The translations under genes and the position numbers were made by a program. Positions 18,087 through 27,987 of a stretch of 64,000 nucleotides of DNA are shown here, one piece after another. The notes below the pieces were generated by a model that saw only the letters and a program-made list of their open reading frames with translations, was not told where the DNA came from and ran no database searches. This DNA is from an uncultured Sulfitobacter sp. (lineage in GTDB: Bacteria > Pseudomonadota > Alphaproteobacteria > Rhodobacterales > Rhodobacteraceae): NCBI GenBank assembly GCA_905182645.1, contig CAJJCJ010000006.1, forward strand, positions 186,001 through 250,000. The letters run 5' to 3'. How positions within the stretch are numbered: position 1 is the first letter of the stretch; each line of letters begins with the position of its first letter.

Positions 18087-18734
18087 ATGAAAATCCGTTT
18101 CATTGAAGCACCAACGCCAGAACCAGATGCGCTTGAAAAAGGGCGACTTTTGTTTGCAGGCGAAACCGACTTCCTAAAAGGGGTCGTTGCGATGGAAGGC
18201 CTGCCCGATGCGGACCGCGTCGAGATTTGCTTTGCTGGTCGGTCGAACGTTGGCAAATCGACTCTGATCAACGCATTGACGGGCCGCAAAGGTTTGGCGC
18301 GCGCGTCCAACACGCCAGGCCGTACGCAAGAGATTAACTTTTTCACTGCGGGCGACATCTATGTTGTCGATCTGCCAGGCTACGGCTTTGCCAATGCGCC
18401 CGTGGCCGTCGTTGAAAAATGGCAACGCTTGCTTAAGAATTACCTGTCGGGCCGCCAGACGCTGCGCCGTGTATTTGTGCTTATCGATGCCCGCCATGGT
18501 GCTAAGGCCGTCGATGAAGAGATCATGACGCTGTTGGATCGGTCAGCTGTGACGTTCCAAGTTGTCATGACCAAGGTCGACAAATTGCGCGGCGACGCGC
18601 TTGATGAATCGCTTGCGAAAACACGCGCAGCATTGGCCAAGCACCCTGCTGCCTATCCTGAGCTAATCTTGTCCAGCTCCGAAAAAGGCGATGGGATTGA
18701 AACGCTGCGGGCCGTTATCGCCGGTATCGCATGA
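18087..18734 (+). CDS. engB: Ribosome biogenesis GTPase YihA/YsxC (EngB)
   Basis: A 215-residue small GTPase. G1 is GRSNVGKST (51-59), the switch I region is [15 protein letters not shown]3 is DLPGYG (95-100), G4 is TKVD and G5 is SSS near residues 194-196. EngB acts in late assembly of the 50S subunit and is usually essential. Its stop overlaps ATG 18731, but the likelier argB start is 21 bases downstream. Confidence 0.96.
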   Translation: MKIRFIEAPTPEPDALEKGRLLFAGETDFLKGVVAMEGLPDADRVEICFAGRSNVGKSTLINALTGRKGLARASNTPGRTQEINFFTAGDIYVVDLPGYGFANAPVAVVEKWQRLLKNYLSGRQTLRRVFVLIDARHGAKAVDEEIMTLLDRSAVTFQVVMTKVDKLRGDALDESLAKTRAALAKHPAAYPELILSSSEKGDGIETLRAVIAGIA

Positions 18735-18751
18735 AACAAAGGACGCGCAAG

Positions 18752-19606
18752 ATGAACCAAGACTGGATCGCCACCGCCGCCACCCTGTCAAAGGCTCTGC
18801 CCTATTTGCAGCGCTACGCAGGTGCGACTGTCGTTATCAAATTGGGCGGTCATGCAATGGGCAGCGACGAGGCCATGTATAGCTTTGCGCGCGATGTTGT
18901 ACTGATGCAGCAGGTCGGTTTGAATCCCGTCGTCGTGCACGGCGGCGGCCCAATGATCAACGAAATGCTGTCCAAGCTTGGGATAGAATCCGAGTTTGTG
19001 AACGGCAAGCGTGTCACAGATCAGGCCACCATGGACGTCGTTGAAATGGTCCTGTCAGGCAAGGTCAACAACCGCATCGTGCAAGCTATTAGTGACGAGG
19101 GCGGCAAGGCCGTCGGCTTGTCGGGCAAAGACGCGCATATGATGGTTTGCGATCAAACCGATCCTGAGCTCGGCCTTGTTGGTACCCCCGCAGACATCGA
19201 TGTGACCATCCTGCGCGACCTGCACGCGGCCAAGGCGATCCCTGTGATTGCACCGCTAGGCATGGGCCGTGAAGGCGAAACGTTTAATGTGAACGGGGAC
19301 ACTGTGGCTGGCGCTATAGCTGGCGCACTGCAGGCGGATCGTCTGCTTTTGCTGACCGACGTATCTGGCGTAAAAGACAAAGCCGGCACTGTGTTAACTG
19401 AAATGTCCCCTACCCAAATCGCTGATTTGATCGCGGATGGCACAATTGCTGGCGGCATGATCCCAAAAACCGAAACCGCGCTTGATGCAATCGCCCAAGG
19501 CGTGCGGGCCGTCGTTATTCTGGACGGGCGTGCGCCTAATGCGTGCTTGCTGGAATTGTTCACCGACCATGGTGTGGGGTCCCTGATCCGCGAGCCAAAG
19601 GCTTGA
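18752..19606 (+). CDS. argB: Acetylglutamate kinase
   Basis: A 284-residue kinase that phosphorylates N-acetylglutamate, the second step of arginine synthesis. Visible motifs are IKLGGHAMG (ATP site), [14 protein letters not shown], the substrate-site [15 protein letters not shown] and the C-terminal [11 protein letters not shown]. The start MNQDWIATA at 18752 is preferred because AAAGGA lies at a good distance. ATG 18731, which overlaps the engB stop, adds seven residues. The stop overlaps the next gene (TTGA). Confidence 0.96.
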   Translation: MNQDWIATAATLSKALPYLQRYAGATVVIKLGGHAMGSDEAMYSFARDVVLMQQVGLNPVVVHGGGPMINEMLSKLGIESEFVNGKRVTDQATMDVVEMVLSGKVNNRIVQAISDEGGKAVGLSGKDAHMMVCDQTDPELGLVGTPADIDVTILRDLHAAKAIPVIAPLGMGREGETFNVNGDTVAGAIAGALQADRLLLLTDVSGVKDKAGTVLTEMSPTQIADLIADGTIAGGMIPKTETALDAIAQGVRAVVILDGRAPNACLLELFTDHGVGSLIREPKA

Positions 19607-20226
19607 GCGATCTAAATCTTGCTGGCACTGGCCTGATAGAGATGGGCCATTGTCCGGTTGTGCCATCCGACGGGCTTGCCCACGACCATGGCACCCTCGT
19701 TTTTCTTGGCCCTGATGAACCTACATTTTGGCCGATGTTTAACCAGACACCCGAATACAATGATGACGCATCAGACTCTCTGGACCGCTGGTCTCGCCGG
19801 ACTATTGACGCCATTGCCGCACGGGCCCATGGCGCCGCGTACTATCCGTTCGGCGGTGAACCGTTCTTGCCATTCTACACATGGGCACTGCGCACCGGCC
19901 AAGCATGGGCATCGCCAATTGGCTTTCTTGTGCATAAAAATGCTGGCCTGTTTGCCTCCTACCGTGGGGCCGTGTGGATATCAGAAGACCGACCGATACA
20001 GACGGCAACTCAGCCCTGCTTGACCTGTGACGCACCATGCAAAGCGGCTTGTCCTGCCGATGCATTTGCGCCAGGATATGACGTTGCCGCATGTAAAGCG
20101 CACTTAAACGCGCCGCAGGGTGCGTCATGTTTGTCGGACGGTTGCATGGCCCGCCGCGCCTGCCCTGTTGGTACCGACTTGCGGATTTCTGCCCAAGCAG
20201 CATTTCATATGAAGGCATTCCGCTAA
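19603..20226 (+). CDS. Ferredoxin-like 4Fe-4S protein
   Basis: A protein of about 207 residues. The start is inferred as TTG at 19603 because it overlaps the argB stop in a TTGA coupling; an upstream in-frame start at 19543 would lie deep inside argB. The C-terminal part holds two cysteine groups, [17 protein letters not shown] and the later [15 protein letters not shown], as in the iron-sulfur module of epoxyqueuosine reductase-like proteins. There is no corrinoid domain and the rest is short, so it is not QueG itself. The function is unknown; it probably carries a 4Fe-4S cluster in the cytoplasm. Confidence 0.75.
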   Translation: MSDLNLAGTGLIEMGHCPVVPSDGLAHDHGTLVFLGPDEPTFWPMFNQTPEYNDDASDSLDRWSRRTIDAIAARAHGAAYYPFGGEPFLPFYTWALRTGQAWASPIGFLVHKNAGLFASYRGAVWISEDRPIQTATQPCLTCDAPCKAACPADAFAPGYDVAACKAHLNAPQGASCLSDGCMARRACPVGTDLRISAQAAFHMKAFR

Positions 20227-20735
20227 TGCGTTTGATCCTGATCCGCCACGCGAAATCAAGCTGGGACGACCCGTTTCAAGATGACCATGCACGCATGCTG
20301 AACAAGCGCGGACGTGACGCAGCGCGCGCCATCGGGACTTGGTTGCAGGCCAAGGGACATGAACCAGATCATGTTTTGGTTTCCGACGCGGCGCGTACGG
20401 TTGAAACCGCCGAACTGATCCTGCCTTGCCTGAATAGCGACCCGACAGTCGATTACTTGCCCGCGCTTTACCATGCATCGCCCGATACGGTCTTGGACCT
20501 CGCACAGCAGCGCCCAGACGGCTGCGTGGCCATCATTGCGCATAACCCTGGCATCGGCATGCTAGCGCGCGCTTTGACCGTCAAAGCGCCCGACCATCGC
20601 CGGTTTGATGACTATCCAACTTGCGCGACGACGGTGATTGATTTCAACGGACCTGTCAGTATCGGGAACGGCGTCGTTGTGGACTTTATTGTTCCACGCG
20701 ACCTTATCGGGGCGGCAGGTCGCGAAGCCGATTAG
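20226..20735 (+). CDS. Histidine phosphatase family protein (SixA-like)
   Basis: A 169-residue protein of the phosphoglycerate mutase-like superfamily. The catalytic RHG-type motif is LIRHAKSSW (residues 5-13, RHAK form as in SixA). A second His occurs in AIIAHNPGIG. SixA proteins remove phosphate from phosphohistidine domains; the target here is not known. The start ATG 20226 overlaps the stop of the ferredoxin-like gene by one base (TAATG). Confidence 0.87.
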   Translation: MRLILIRHAKSSWDDPFQDDHARMLNKRGRDAARAIGTWLQAKGHEPDHVLVSDAARTVETAELILPCLNSDPTVDYLPALYHASPDTVLDLAQQRPDGCVAIIAHNPGIGMLARALTVKAPDHRRFDDYPTCATTVIDFNGPVSIGNGVVVDFIVPRDLIGAAGREAD

Positions 20736-20737
20736 GC

Positions 20738-20775
20738 ACAAAAAAGCCCCGGCCAAAGACAAGGGCCCTTTCAAA
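20738..20775. terminator. Imperfect terminator between convergent genes
   Basis: A GC-rich imperfect inverted repeat (AAAAAAGCCCCGGCC ... GGGCCCTTTC) lies between the SixA-like gene and aapP. On the minus strand it ends in a T run. The stem contains mismatches, so this is tentative. Confidence 0.4.
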
Positions 20776-20786
20776 TCTTAACAGTC

Positions 20787-21575
20787 TTAGTGGCCCAGAA
20801 TTTGGCTCAGGAACAACTGTGTGCGCTCTGATTTTGGGTTCAAGAAGAACTCTTCTGGCTCGTTCTGTTCCACGATCTGACCTTGGTCCATAAAGATAAC
20901 GCGGTTGGCTACCTGACGGGCAAAGCCCATCTCGTGGGTTACGCAAATCATGGTCATGCCTTCTTCGGCCAGCTCGATCATCGTGTCGAGCACCTCTTTG
21001 ATCATCTCTGGGTCGAGCGCGGATGTTGGTTCGTCGAACAACATGATCCGTGGCTTCATGCAAAGCGAACGGGCAATCGCCACACGCTGTTGCTGTCCAC
21101 CGGACAACTGACCCGGATACTTCATCGCCTGATCAGGGATCTTAACCTTTTCAAGGAAGTGCATCGCGATCTCTTCGGCTTCTTTCTTGGGTGTTTTACG
21201 CACCCAGATAGGCGCCAGCGTGCAGTTTTCCAAAATCGTCAGATGCGGGAACAGGTTGAAGTGCTGAAAGCACATGCCAACCTCTGACCGGATCTTGTCG
21301 ATGTCTTTCAAATCGGACGATATCTCAGTGCCGTCGACGATGATCTGACCCTGCTGATGCTCTTCCAGACGGTTCATGCAGCGGATCAAAGTGGATTTTC
21401 CAGACCCAGATGGGCCACAGACAACGATCCGCTCACCACGTTGAACAGTCAGGTTGATGTCACGCAGAACGTGGAACGTGCCATACCACTTGTTCATATT
21501 GCTAACTTCAATCGCAACCTCATCAGAAACCTGAAGCTTGCTACGATCAATTGTAAGTTCAGTTGTATCAGACAT
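20787..21575 (-). CDS. aapP: Amino-acid ABC transporter, ATP-binding protein
   Basis: A 262-residue ABC ATPase. Walker A is GPSGSGKST (54-62), the Q-loop lies in [13 protein letters not shown], the signature is LSGGQQQR (157-164), Walker B is IMLFDEPTS (177-185) and the switch His is in CVTHEMG. It energises the permease encoded upstream. With aapJ, aapQ and aapM it makes a general or acidic amino-acid importer (aap in Rhizobium, bztABCD in Rhodobacter capsulatus for Glu, Gln, Asp and Asn). It is the last gene of the operon, 14 bp after aapM. Confidence 0.94.
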   Translation of the reverse strand: MSDTTELTIDRSKLQVSDEVAIEVSNMNKWYGTFHVLRDINLTVQRGERIVVCGPSGSGKSTLIRCMNRLEEHQQGQIIVDGTEISSDLKDIDKIRSEVGMCFQHFNLFPHLTILENCTLAPIWVRKTPKKEAEEIAMHFLEKVKIPDQAMKYPGQLSGGQQQRVAIARSLCMKPRIMLFDEPTSALDPEMIKEVLDTMIELAEEGMTMICVTHEMGFARQVANRVIFMDQGQIVEQNEPEEFFLNPKSERTQLFLSQILGH

Positions 21576-21589
21576 GTCTCAGCCCTTCC

Positions 21590-22903
21590 TTAACGATGTT
21601 CACGCTGGAGTTTGTTCTCCAGGTAAAGTGAATAACGGCCCATGCTAAAGCAAAAGATGAAAAACATCACGCCGATGAAGATGAACAATTCCCAGTAAAT
21701 GCCATTCCAATCAGTGGAGGCACGGATCGCACCAGCCAAGCCGATTGGGTCAAACAAACCGATGAACACCACCAGGGTCGTATCTTTAAAAAGACCAATG
21801 AACGTGTTCACGATACCTGGGATCGAGATTTTAAGTGCCTGCGGTAAAATGATCAACTGCATGGACTGCCAGTATGACAGGCCAAGGCTATCGCCACCTT
21901 CATACTGACCCTTTGGCAAAGCGGCCAAACCGCCGCGCACGACCTCTGCGATATAAGCTGCAGAGAAAAGGGTCACCATTATGATCACACGCAGCATCAA
22001 GTCAAAATTCGTGCCGGGTGGCAGGAAATAGTTGAGCAGCAATGACGCTGTGAACAGCCAAACGATTAGCGGGACACCACGGATAACCTCGATGAAGGTC
22101 ACAGCAGAATACTTGATAATCGGTAGGTTGGACTGACGGGCCAGCGCCAACAAGATACCCAGCGGAAGCGACAAGATAATCGCCACGATCCCAATGACTA
22201 ACGATAGGGTGAACCCACCAAAACTTTTCGACGGAACAAATTCAAATCCAATGGGTGCATAAAATGTCAGCCAACCTGCGATTGGGCCCGCAAGATAGAG
22301 CCAGAAAATCAGCGGCAGGATGATGGCACCTATCGTGCCAAGCAAACCGTTTACTGGCGATAGAAACTTCATTGCGAGATACCCAACGCCAAAGCCAGCC
22401 ACGACCATCAGTGGCAACCAAATCGCACCACCCCAAAGTAATAGGTACATCACGAAGGGTGTTAGTATAGTCAAGATCAGCATCTTGCGCGGTACGCTAT
22501 CGAAAAGCACGGGCGTGATACCGACGAAGAATACCAGCAATGCCAAGACGGGGCGCCAGTAATATTCGCTTGGATAGAAACCAAAGATCAACTGTTGCCA
22601 GCGGTCCTTAATAACGCCAAAGCAGGCACCATCATGACCAGTCATTCCTTTAGCAGCCAAAATCTCGCGGCACTCGGTCAAGGAACCTGCATCCCAGACG
22701 CTATTCCAAAACCAAGGACCGATCTTCGATACGGCCCAATAGACCACCAAAATCGACAAGACAGTGAGCACAGAATTTAGAACGCTTGAGAACAAGTTCT
22801 CGCGCATCCATTTAATTGTCCCTGTTTCCGTCGACGGTGGTGCCGATTCCGCAAGCATGGATTCGCGTACGTAGGATACGGAGTGTGTGTTTGTATCGCT
22901 CAT
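21590..22903 (-). CDS. aapM: Amino-acid ABC transporter permease
   Basis: A 437-residue inner-membrane permease. It has the long N-terminal extension with several extra helices typical of AapM/BztC, and the HisMQ-type permease core in the C-terminal half. The EAA coupling loop is near GGDSLGLSYWQSMQLIILPQALK. It forms the translocation pore with AapQ. The spacing to aapQ is 1 bp, consistent with coupled translation. Confidence 0.93.
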   Translation of the reverse strand: MSDTNTHSVSYVRESMLAESAPPSTETGTIKWMRENLFSSVLNSVLTVLSILVVYWAVSKIGPWFWNSVWDAGSLTECREILAAKGMTGHDGACFGVIKDRWQQLIFGFYPSEYYWRPVLALLVFFVGITPVLFDSVPRKMLILTILTPFVMYLLLWGGAIWLPLMVVAGFGVGYLAMKFLSPVNGLLGTIGAIILPLIFWLYLAGPIAGWLTFYAPIGFEFVPSKSFGGFTLSLVIGIVAIILSLPLGILLALARQSNLPIIKYSAVTFIEVIRGVPLIVWLFTASLLLNYFLPPGTNFDLMLRVIIMVTLFSAAYIAEVVRGGLAALPKGQYEGGDSLGLSYWQSMQLIILPQALKISIPGIVNTFIGLFKDTTLVVFIGLFDPIGLAGAIRASTDWNGIYWELFIFIGVMFFIFCFSMGRYSLYLENKLQREHR

Positions 22904-22904
22904 A

Positions 22905-24182
22905 TCAACGCTCCCGAAGTTGTGTACGGTTGTTAAAATAGTTCATCACTGAAGAGATGAGCAGCGACAGCAGCAGATAGAACCCACCAAGAAGCAGCAT
23001 GCCCTCAAGCTCGCGGCCAGTCTGGTTGATCGTAATACCGCCAAGCGTGGCACGCACATCCATGTAACCCACCGCGATCGCCAGCGAAGAGTTTTTCGCA
23101 AGGTTCAAATATTGTGAAATCAGTGGCGGAACGATGACGCGCATTGCCTGCGGCAAGATCACAAGGTTCATGGTACGGTTTGGACGCATGCCCAAGGCAA
23201 ACGCAGCCTCTGACTGGCCTTTGCTAACCGCCAGAATACCGGCGCGCACAATCTCTGCGATGAACGCACCTGTATACAGCGACAATGCGATCCAAAGCGC
23301 GATCAGCGAGTTACGCAAATGCGTGCCTTCAGTAAAGTTAAAGCCCTTCAAGAAAGGCGTCACAACGGTCATACCTAGGAACAGCGCGACGATGACAAAC
23401 GGTATCACCAATAATCCGAGCTGCAGGTACCACGTTGTGGGCCTATTGCCCGTGGCCTCCTGCAATTGAGATGCACGCGTACGGACAAAACCGATTGCGA
23501 TGATGCTGATTAGCAATGTGACACCGATCAGTGCCCAGTCGGCACCACCAGTTGCAACTGCGGGCAGGCCTTCAACAGACGCGACAGCCTCATTGCCCGA
23601 AAGCGAATTGGTAAACCCAAGACGTGGGATCCAGATACCCCGGTTGGTGACAGCCACATGATCACTGAAGATCATCGATGCGGCAGGTTCAGCCCCGCGA
23701 AAGTCCTTTGGTTGCGGCATGGATTCGGACATGATCGAGAAAATCAGAATAATCCACAGCAGCAAAGGAACGTTCCGGAAACCTTCAACATAGACAGCCA
23801 TTAGACGGCTTACGACCCAGTTTTTGGACAAACGCAGCACACCAGCGATCACGCCGATGACAGTTGCAGTCACACAGCCAAGGAACGCCACAAGTAAGGT
23901 ATTCAGTATACCTACCATCGCGGCGCGGCCGTGGCTCATCTGACTATTATAATCGATAAGTCGCTGGTTGATGTCGTAACCAGCAGAGTTATCGAGGAAC
24001 CCAAAGTTAAAATCTTTGCCTAAGGCTGCAAGGTTTTGAACGGTGTTATTTACCAGCCATCCAATACCGAGAACCATCAACAGTAATGCAACAAGTTGAA
24101 TTGTAATGGAACGGTAGCGGGTATCATAAATAAGTTGGCTCAACCGAAACGCAGGTTTCGGTGGGTCGGTCAACGTCGACAT
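22905..24182 (-). CDS. aapQ: Amino-acid ABC transporter permease
   Basis: A 425-residue permease with about eight membrane segments and a large periplasmic insert (about residues 80-100 and 160-200). The EAA motif region is SKGQSEAAFALGMRPNRTMNLVILPQAMR. It is the partner of AapM and docks AapP. It lies downstream of aapJ, separated by a strong hairpin (24276-24312) that probably lowers expression of the permease relative to the binding protein. Confidence 0.93.
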   Translation of the reverse strand: MSTLTDPPKPAFRLSQLIYDTRYRSITIQLVALLLMVLGIGWLVNNTVQNLAALGKDFNFGFLDNSAGYDINQRLIDYNSQMSHGRAAMVGILNTLLVAFLGCVTATVIGVIAGVLRLSKNWVVSRLMAVYVEGFRNVPLLLWIILIFSIMSESMPQPKDFRGAEPAASMIFSDHVAVTNRGIWIPRLGFTNSLSGNEAVASVEGLPAVATGGADWALIGVTLLISIIAIGFVRTRASQLQEATGNRPTTWYLQLGLLVIPFVIVALFLGMTVVTPFLKGFNFTEGTHLRNSLIALWIALSLYTGAFIAEIVRAGILAVSKGQSEAAFALGMRPNRTMNLVILPQAMRVIVPPLISQYLNLAKNSSLAIAVGYMDVRATLGGITINQTGRELEGMLLLGGFYLLLSLLISSVMNYFNNRTQLRER

Positions 24183-24275
24183 TTGTTATCTCCCCGGCTC
24201 CGCGCTTATCAGGTCTGTCGTGGAAATCCACCGACACCCGTACGGGATGCTCTTTTGATCTATTCTATAGCGTAT

Positions 24276-24312
24276 AAACAAAGGGCCCAAGCGATGCTCG
24301 GGCCCTTTGTTT
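24276..24312. terminator. Strong hairpin between aapJ and aapQ
   Basis: A perfect 13-bp stem (AAACAAAGGGCCC, 24276-24288, with its complement at 24300-24312) and an 11-base loop. It lies just after the aapJ stop on the minus strand and before aapQ. It may be a partial terminator or an mRNA 3' stabiliser that sets a high aapJ to aapQMP ratio, as in other binding-protein operons. Confidence 0.8.
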
Positions 24313-24319
24313 TAAGTAT

Positions 24320-25339
24320 TTAGCGGAAAGGTGGCGAATAGATCAGGCCGCCTTCAGTCCACATTGCGTTCAGGCCACGTGCCAGACCGATTGGAGTGCT
24401 TTCGCCGATGTTCTTTTCGAACAATTCGCCGTAGTTACCACCAGCTGCAATCGCGTTTGCAGCCCAGTTCGCATCAAGACCGATCATGCTGCCCAATTGG
24501 CCTTCAGTGCCGAGCAAACGGTTAACTTCTGGGTTGTTGGTTGGTGCAGCAGCGAGTTCTGCAATGTTGGAAGATGTTACACCCAGCTCTTCAGCTGAAA
24601 CGAGTGCATTCAATGTCCAACGTGCGATATCGCCCCACTCAGAATCACCATGACGGACCAGTGGACCGAGTGGCTCTTTGGAGATGATTTCTGGCAGAAG
24701 TGTGTGATCGTTAGGTGCTTCGAACGTTGCACGTGTCGCAGCCAAACCGGATGCGTCAGTTGTGTAAACGTCACATGCGCCAGAAAGATACTGCTGCTGA
24801 GCTTCTGCATTAGTTTCAATCGGCACTGGCTCATATGAAATGTTGTTTGTGCGGAAGAAATCAGCAAGGTTCAGCTCGGTTGTTGTACCAGTTTGGATAC
24901 ATACAGTCGCGCCGTCCAGATCTTTAGCAGAAGAAACACCCAGATCTTTTGGAACCATGAAGCCTTGGCCATCGTAGTAGTTCACGCCAACGAATTCAAA
25001 CTTGAGATCTGTATCGCGCGAGAATGTCCATGTGGTGTTACGTGCCAGCAAGTCGATCTCGCCAGAAGCAAGTGCGGTAAAGCGTGTCTGACCCGTTGTT
25101 GGAACGAATTCAACAGCTGTTGGGTCACCAAAGATTGCGGCTGCAACAGCGCGGCAGATGCCTACGTCGAAACCTTCCCAAACGCCATTGGCGTCCGGTG
25201 CAGCGAAACCAACAAGTCCAGTCGTCACGCCACAGTTCAAAGAGCCACGTGCTTTAACATCATCAAGTGTCGCTGCGGATGCAACACCAGCCACCAGGGC
25301 TGCAACAGTTAATGCGCCAAAAAATACGGTTTTTTTCAT
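24320..25339 (-). CDS. aapJ: Amino-acid ABC transporter, periplasmic binding protein
   Basis: A 339-residue protein with a clear signal peptide (residues 1-22, ending ASA). The mature part is a family 3 solute-binding protein: LNCGVTTGLVGFAAPDANG, then WEGFDVGICRAVAAAIFGD and the LLARNTTWTFSRD segment that is characteristic of the AapJ/BztA branch. It binds polar or acidic amino acids in the periplasm and delivers them to AapQMP. It is the first gene of the operon, with a 215-bp leader region upstream. Confidence 0.95.
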   Translation of the reverse strand: MKKTVFFGALTVAALVAGVASAATLDDVKARGSLNCGVTTGLVGFAAPDANGVWEGFDVGICRAVAAAIFGDPTAVEFVPTTGQTRFTALASGEIDLLARNTTWTFSRDTDLKFEFVGVNYYDGQGFMVPKDLGVSSAKDLDGATVCIQTGTTTELNLADFFRTNNISYEPVPIETNAEAQQQYLSGACDVYTTDASGLAATRATFEAPNDHTLLPEIISKEPLGPLVRHGDSEWGDIARWTLNALVSAEELGVTSSNIAELAAAPTNNPEVNRLLGTEGQLGSMIGLDANWAANAIAAGGNYGELFEKNIGESTPIGLARGLNAMWTEGGLIYSPPFR

Positions 25340-25554
25340 TTTCTTACCTCTTCCAGAGTTTCTGCCTAAACATTGTCAGGCGGATCTTTTTTTGCCCTAA
25401 GGGCTTGTGTGTATTATGAAGGCTCTCACCTTCAATCGAAAGATACTGTGCGAAATCGCACCCAAAGGTCAAGACTGGCATTTAACAATGATGGAGTTGA
25501 ATCGACCCGAATCACGCGATTTCCAGTGAAATCGGCGGCGGCGACCAAGTGACG

Positions 25555-26265
25555 CTAGGTCAATGATAGCCGATAGAAGAGTTCCGCGTGTGAAAAAGCT
25601 TGTTCTTTCAACAATTCGTTAGCGCTAGCATCGTCATCATCGCCCCATTGAGACGCTTGCCAATATTCGTCAACGCGGCTTTTGCCCCACGCGTCCGCGA
25701 CCGAAATCGCACCGCGGGTCACAGCCAATGCAAGAATCAACGACCCGCTTATGCTTACAAGGTCATGCACACCGACCAGCGCAAAGTGGTCAAATGCCGC
25801 AACCTGAGCATGCAAGTTAGCAAGCAACGCCGGGTCTTGCTTCACGTGCATGACCCCTTCACCCACCGCCAATCTACTGCCAAATTCCTCCGCGGCCCAA
25901 TCTAGCATGATATCCCATGCAGCAACTTGTTGCGCGATCAGCTCAACCGGTCCGGCGGCGCGGTAGCACAGCAAATCGCTGTCGCCGTATTCCGCTAACA
26001 TAGCGACGACTTCGGTCTGTTGTGGCAAGACCTTATCAAGCGCCGAATTTGCGCTGCGGGTCACAGGCATCGAAAGTGGGTCAATCTTTTCGGACTGGGC
26101 ATCCCATTCTGCCGCAACCGCCTCGGCCATTGACCGCGTTGGGACAATCAGCGGCGTCTTGTTAGGCGTGTTCACTGATCGCGCATCAAGCATAACGCCA
26201 TATCCGTCATCACGTTGATGGACTGTCGCCTGTTTCCAAAACCGTTTTTGCTTTAGGATGCTCAT
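25555..26265 (-). CDS. ATP12-family F1-ATPase assembly chaperone
   Basis: A 236-residue protein starting MSILKQKRFWKQATV, with the core LDARSVNTPNKTPLIVPTRSMAEAVAAEWDAQ and the C-terminal region where a Trp-rich surface helix (EYWQASQWGDDDD) binds. In mitochondria ATP12 protects the alpha subunit of F1 before assembly. Alphaproteobacterial homologues are thought to do the same. The ATG overlaps the stop of the HAD gene by one base (TGATG). Confidence 0.9.
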   Translation of the reverse strand: MSILKQKRFWKQATVHQRDDGYGVMLDARSVNTPNKTPLIVPTRSMAEAVAAEWDAQSEKIDPLSMPVTRSANSALDKVLPQQTEVVAMLAEYGDSDLLCYRAAGPVELIAQQVAAWDIMLDWAAEEFGSRLAVGEGVMHVKQDPALLANLHAQVAAFDHFALVGVHDLVSISGSLILALAVTRGAISVADAWGKSRVDEYWQASQWGDDDDASANELLKEQAFSHAELFYRLSLT

Positions 26266-26939
26266 CAGTTATGTCCTGTTAGTTTGTCGATCGCGTCTGG
26301 CAGTTCCGAAAAGCTGTCGATCACGATATCAGCATTCACGTCGGCCACTTTGTGATAACCCCAGCTGACGCCAATCGTTCCAACGCCAGCCGATCGCCCC
26401 ATATCCATGTCATATGTCGTATCGCCCAGCATCACGGCCTGTCCGGCGTCAACACCAGTTTCAGAAAGCGCCGTCAGAACCATCGCTGGGTGCGGTTTAC
26501 TGGGGTGAAAATCAGCGACTTGCTGGCTGACGAACAACCCTTCAAGCCCGTGCCGCTCAATCATCTTGTCCAACCCGCGCTTTGATTTACCAGTCGCAAC
26601 TGCAAGCAAGGTATCGTCTTGTGTGTGCAATAGGTGAAGCGCAGCAAGTGCGCCGTCGAACATCGGCGACAACTCTGCATTGCCACCCGCGCCGCGCAGA
26701 TCATTGAACGCGTCTTTATAGGCCTGCACCATGCGGGTTTGTTGCGCCGATTCAGAATTGGGGCAAAGCACGGCAAATGCTTCTGCCAGCGACAGACCAA
26801 CAATCGACAACACGGTCGGGCGATCAAGCATTGGCAACCGTTCGGATGCAAAAGCCTGGGTCATTGCCGCCATAATCTCGGCCTGACTGTCAACGAGCGT
26901 GCCATCGACGTCAAAGATTACCAGCCGCAATTCAGGCAT
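26265..26939 (-). CDS. HAD-superfamily hydrolase (phosphoglycolate phosphatase-like)
   Basis: A 224-residue HAD-IA protein. Motif I is FDVDGTLVDSQ with the nucleophile Asp, motif II is the Ser/Thr after AVATGKSKRG, and motif IV is VMLGDTTYDMDMGR. A C1-type helical cap lies between. The start MPELRLVIFDVDG (26939) is chosen because it begins just before motif I; a longer form from 26960 is open. It overlaps rluC by 8 bp. The substrate is unknown; phosphoglycolate or another small phosphate ester is possible. Confidence 0.87.
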   Translation of the reverse strand: MPELRLVIFDVDGTLVDSQAEIMAAMTQAFASERLPMLDRPTVLSIVGLSLAEAFAVLCPNSESAQQTRMVQAYKDAFNDLRGAGGNAELSPMFDGALAALHLLHTQDDTLLAVATGKSKRGLDKMIERHGLEGLFVSQQVADFHPSKPHPAMVLTALSETGVDAGQAVMLGDTTYDMDMGRSAGVGTIGVSWGYHKVADVNADIVIDSFSELPDAIDKLTGHN

Positions 26940-27987
26940 CCGGCATGTTGAACGGATCAACCGGCGCGTGGTTCACGACCCATCCGACAAAATCCCAGGT
27001 CGCCTGCATGTGATCTGGCAATGGCGCTGTGAAGTGCAGCTTTGCTCCCGTCACAGGGTGCTCGATCTGCAAAGACCGTGCGTGCAAATGCATCTTGCGG
27101 CCGATCTCTTCGCCCATGCCGGAACCCCAGCCGTCGCCCATGTTTTCCTGCGCAGAGCCGCCGTATTTTCCGTCACCAACGATCGGATGACCGATCTCGG
27201 CCATATGCGCGCGCAACTGGTGGGTCCGGCCCGTAATCGGCACAAGCGCACACCAAGATGCGCGGTTACCAATCGTATCCATCACCGCATAATCGGTGGT
27301 GGCGCGCTTGGCGCCTTCGGTCTTGGCAACGTCATTGGGGTGGATGCAGCGCATCTTTTCGTTCTCGCCGCCCTTACCATGGCCGCCAGATTTATGCAGT
27401 CCGTATTTGATCGTCGCCGCACGTGGATGCGGCACACCAGCAATCGCAGCCCAATAAATTTTACGGGTATCGCGGTGCTTAAGGTTCTCGGTCAATTGCT
27501 TGGCCATCATGCGGGTACGAGCAAGCAAAAGAACGCCAGAGGTGTCCTTATCTAAGCGGTGCACAAGCCGTGGCTTTTCGTCGTAATCAAACATCAAGGC
27601 CTCAGCCATCCCATCGACGTGACGGGTTGTCTTGGACCCACCTTGTGTCGCCAAGCCAGCAGGTTTGTTGATCGCGATGATGTGGTCGTCTTTGTAGATG
27701 ACGCAGGATTGGATCAGCTTGGCGTCCGCCTTGGTCACGCCGTGCTTTGCCAGCGACGCTGCTTGTGCGGCCTGCTCTTCTGTGGGCAGCGGTGGAATGC
27801 GGATTGTCTGCCCGACTTCCAGTCGCGTATTCGACTTCACACGGCCACCATCAAGGCGAATATCACCCTTGCGGCACATCTTTTCGACGCGCCCTTGGGT
27901 CACATGTGGAAACAGGCGGCGCATGTAGCGATCCAGCCGCTGATCCCCATCGTCAGGGCCGATTTGACGGGTTTGAACACCGCTCAT
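26932..27987 (-). CDS. rluC: RluC-type 23S rRNA pseudouridine synthase
   Basis: A 351-residue protein. An S4 RNA-binding domain occupies about residues 10-65 (QRLDRYMRRLFPHVTQGRVE), followed by the catalytic RsuA/RluA domain. The catalytic Asp is in HRLDKDTSGVLLLAR. RluC modifies three uridines of 23S rRNA. The RluD specificity cannot be excluded from sequence alone. The start ATG 27987 overlaps the crcB stop (ATGA). Confidence 0.88.
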   Translation of the reverse strand: MSGVQTRQIGPDDGDQRLDRYMRRLFPHVTQGRVEKMCRKGDIRLDGGRVKSNTRLEVGQTIRIPPLPTEEQAAQAASLAKHGVTKADAKLIQSCVIYKDDHIIAINKPAGLATQGGSKTTRHVDGMAEALMFDYDEKPRLVHRLDKDTSGVLLLARTRMMAKQLTENLKHRDTRKIYWAAIAGVPHPRAATIKYGLHKSGGHGKGGENEKMRCIHPNDVAKTEGAKRATTDYAVMDTIGNRASWCALVPITGRTHQLRAHMAEIGHPIVGDGKYGGSAQENMGDGWGSGMGEEIGRKMHLHARSLQIEHPVTGAKLHFTAPLPDHMQATWDFVGWVVNHAPVDPFNMPDA

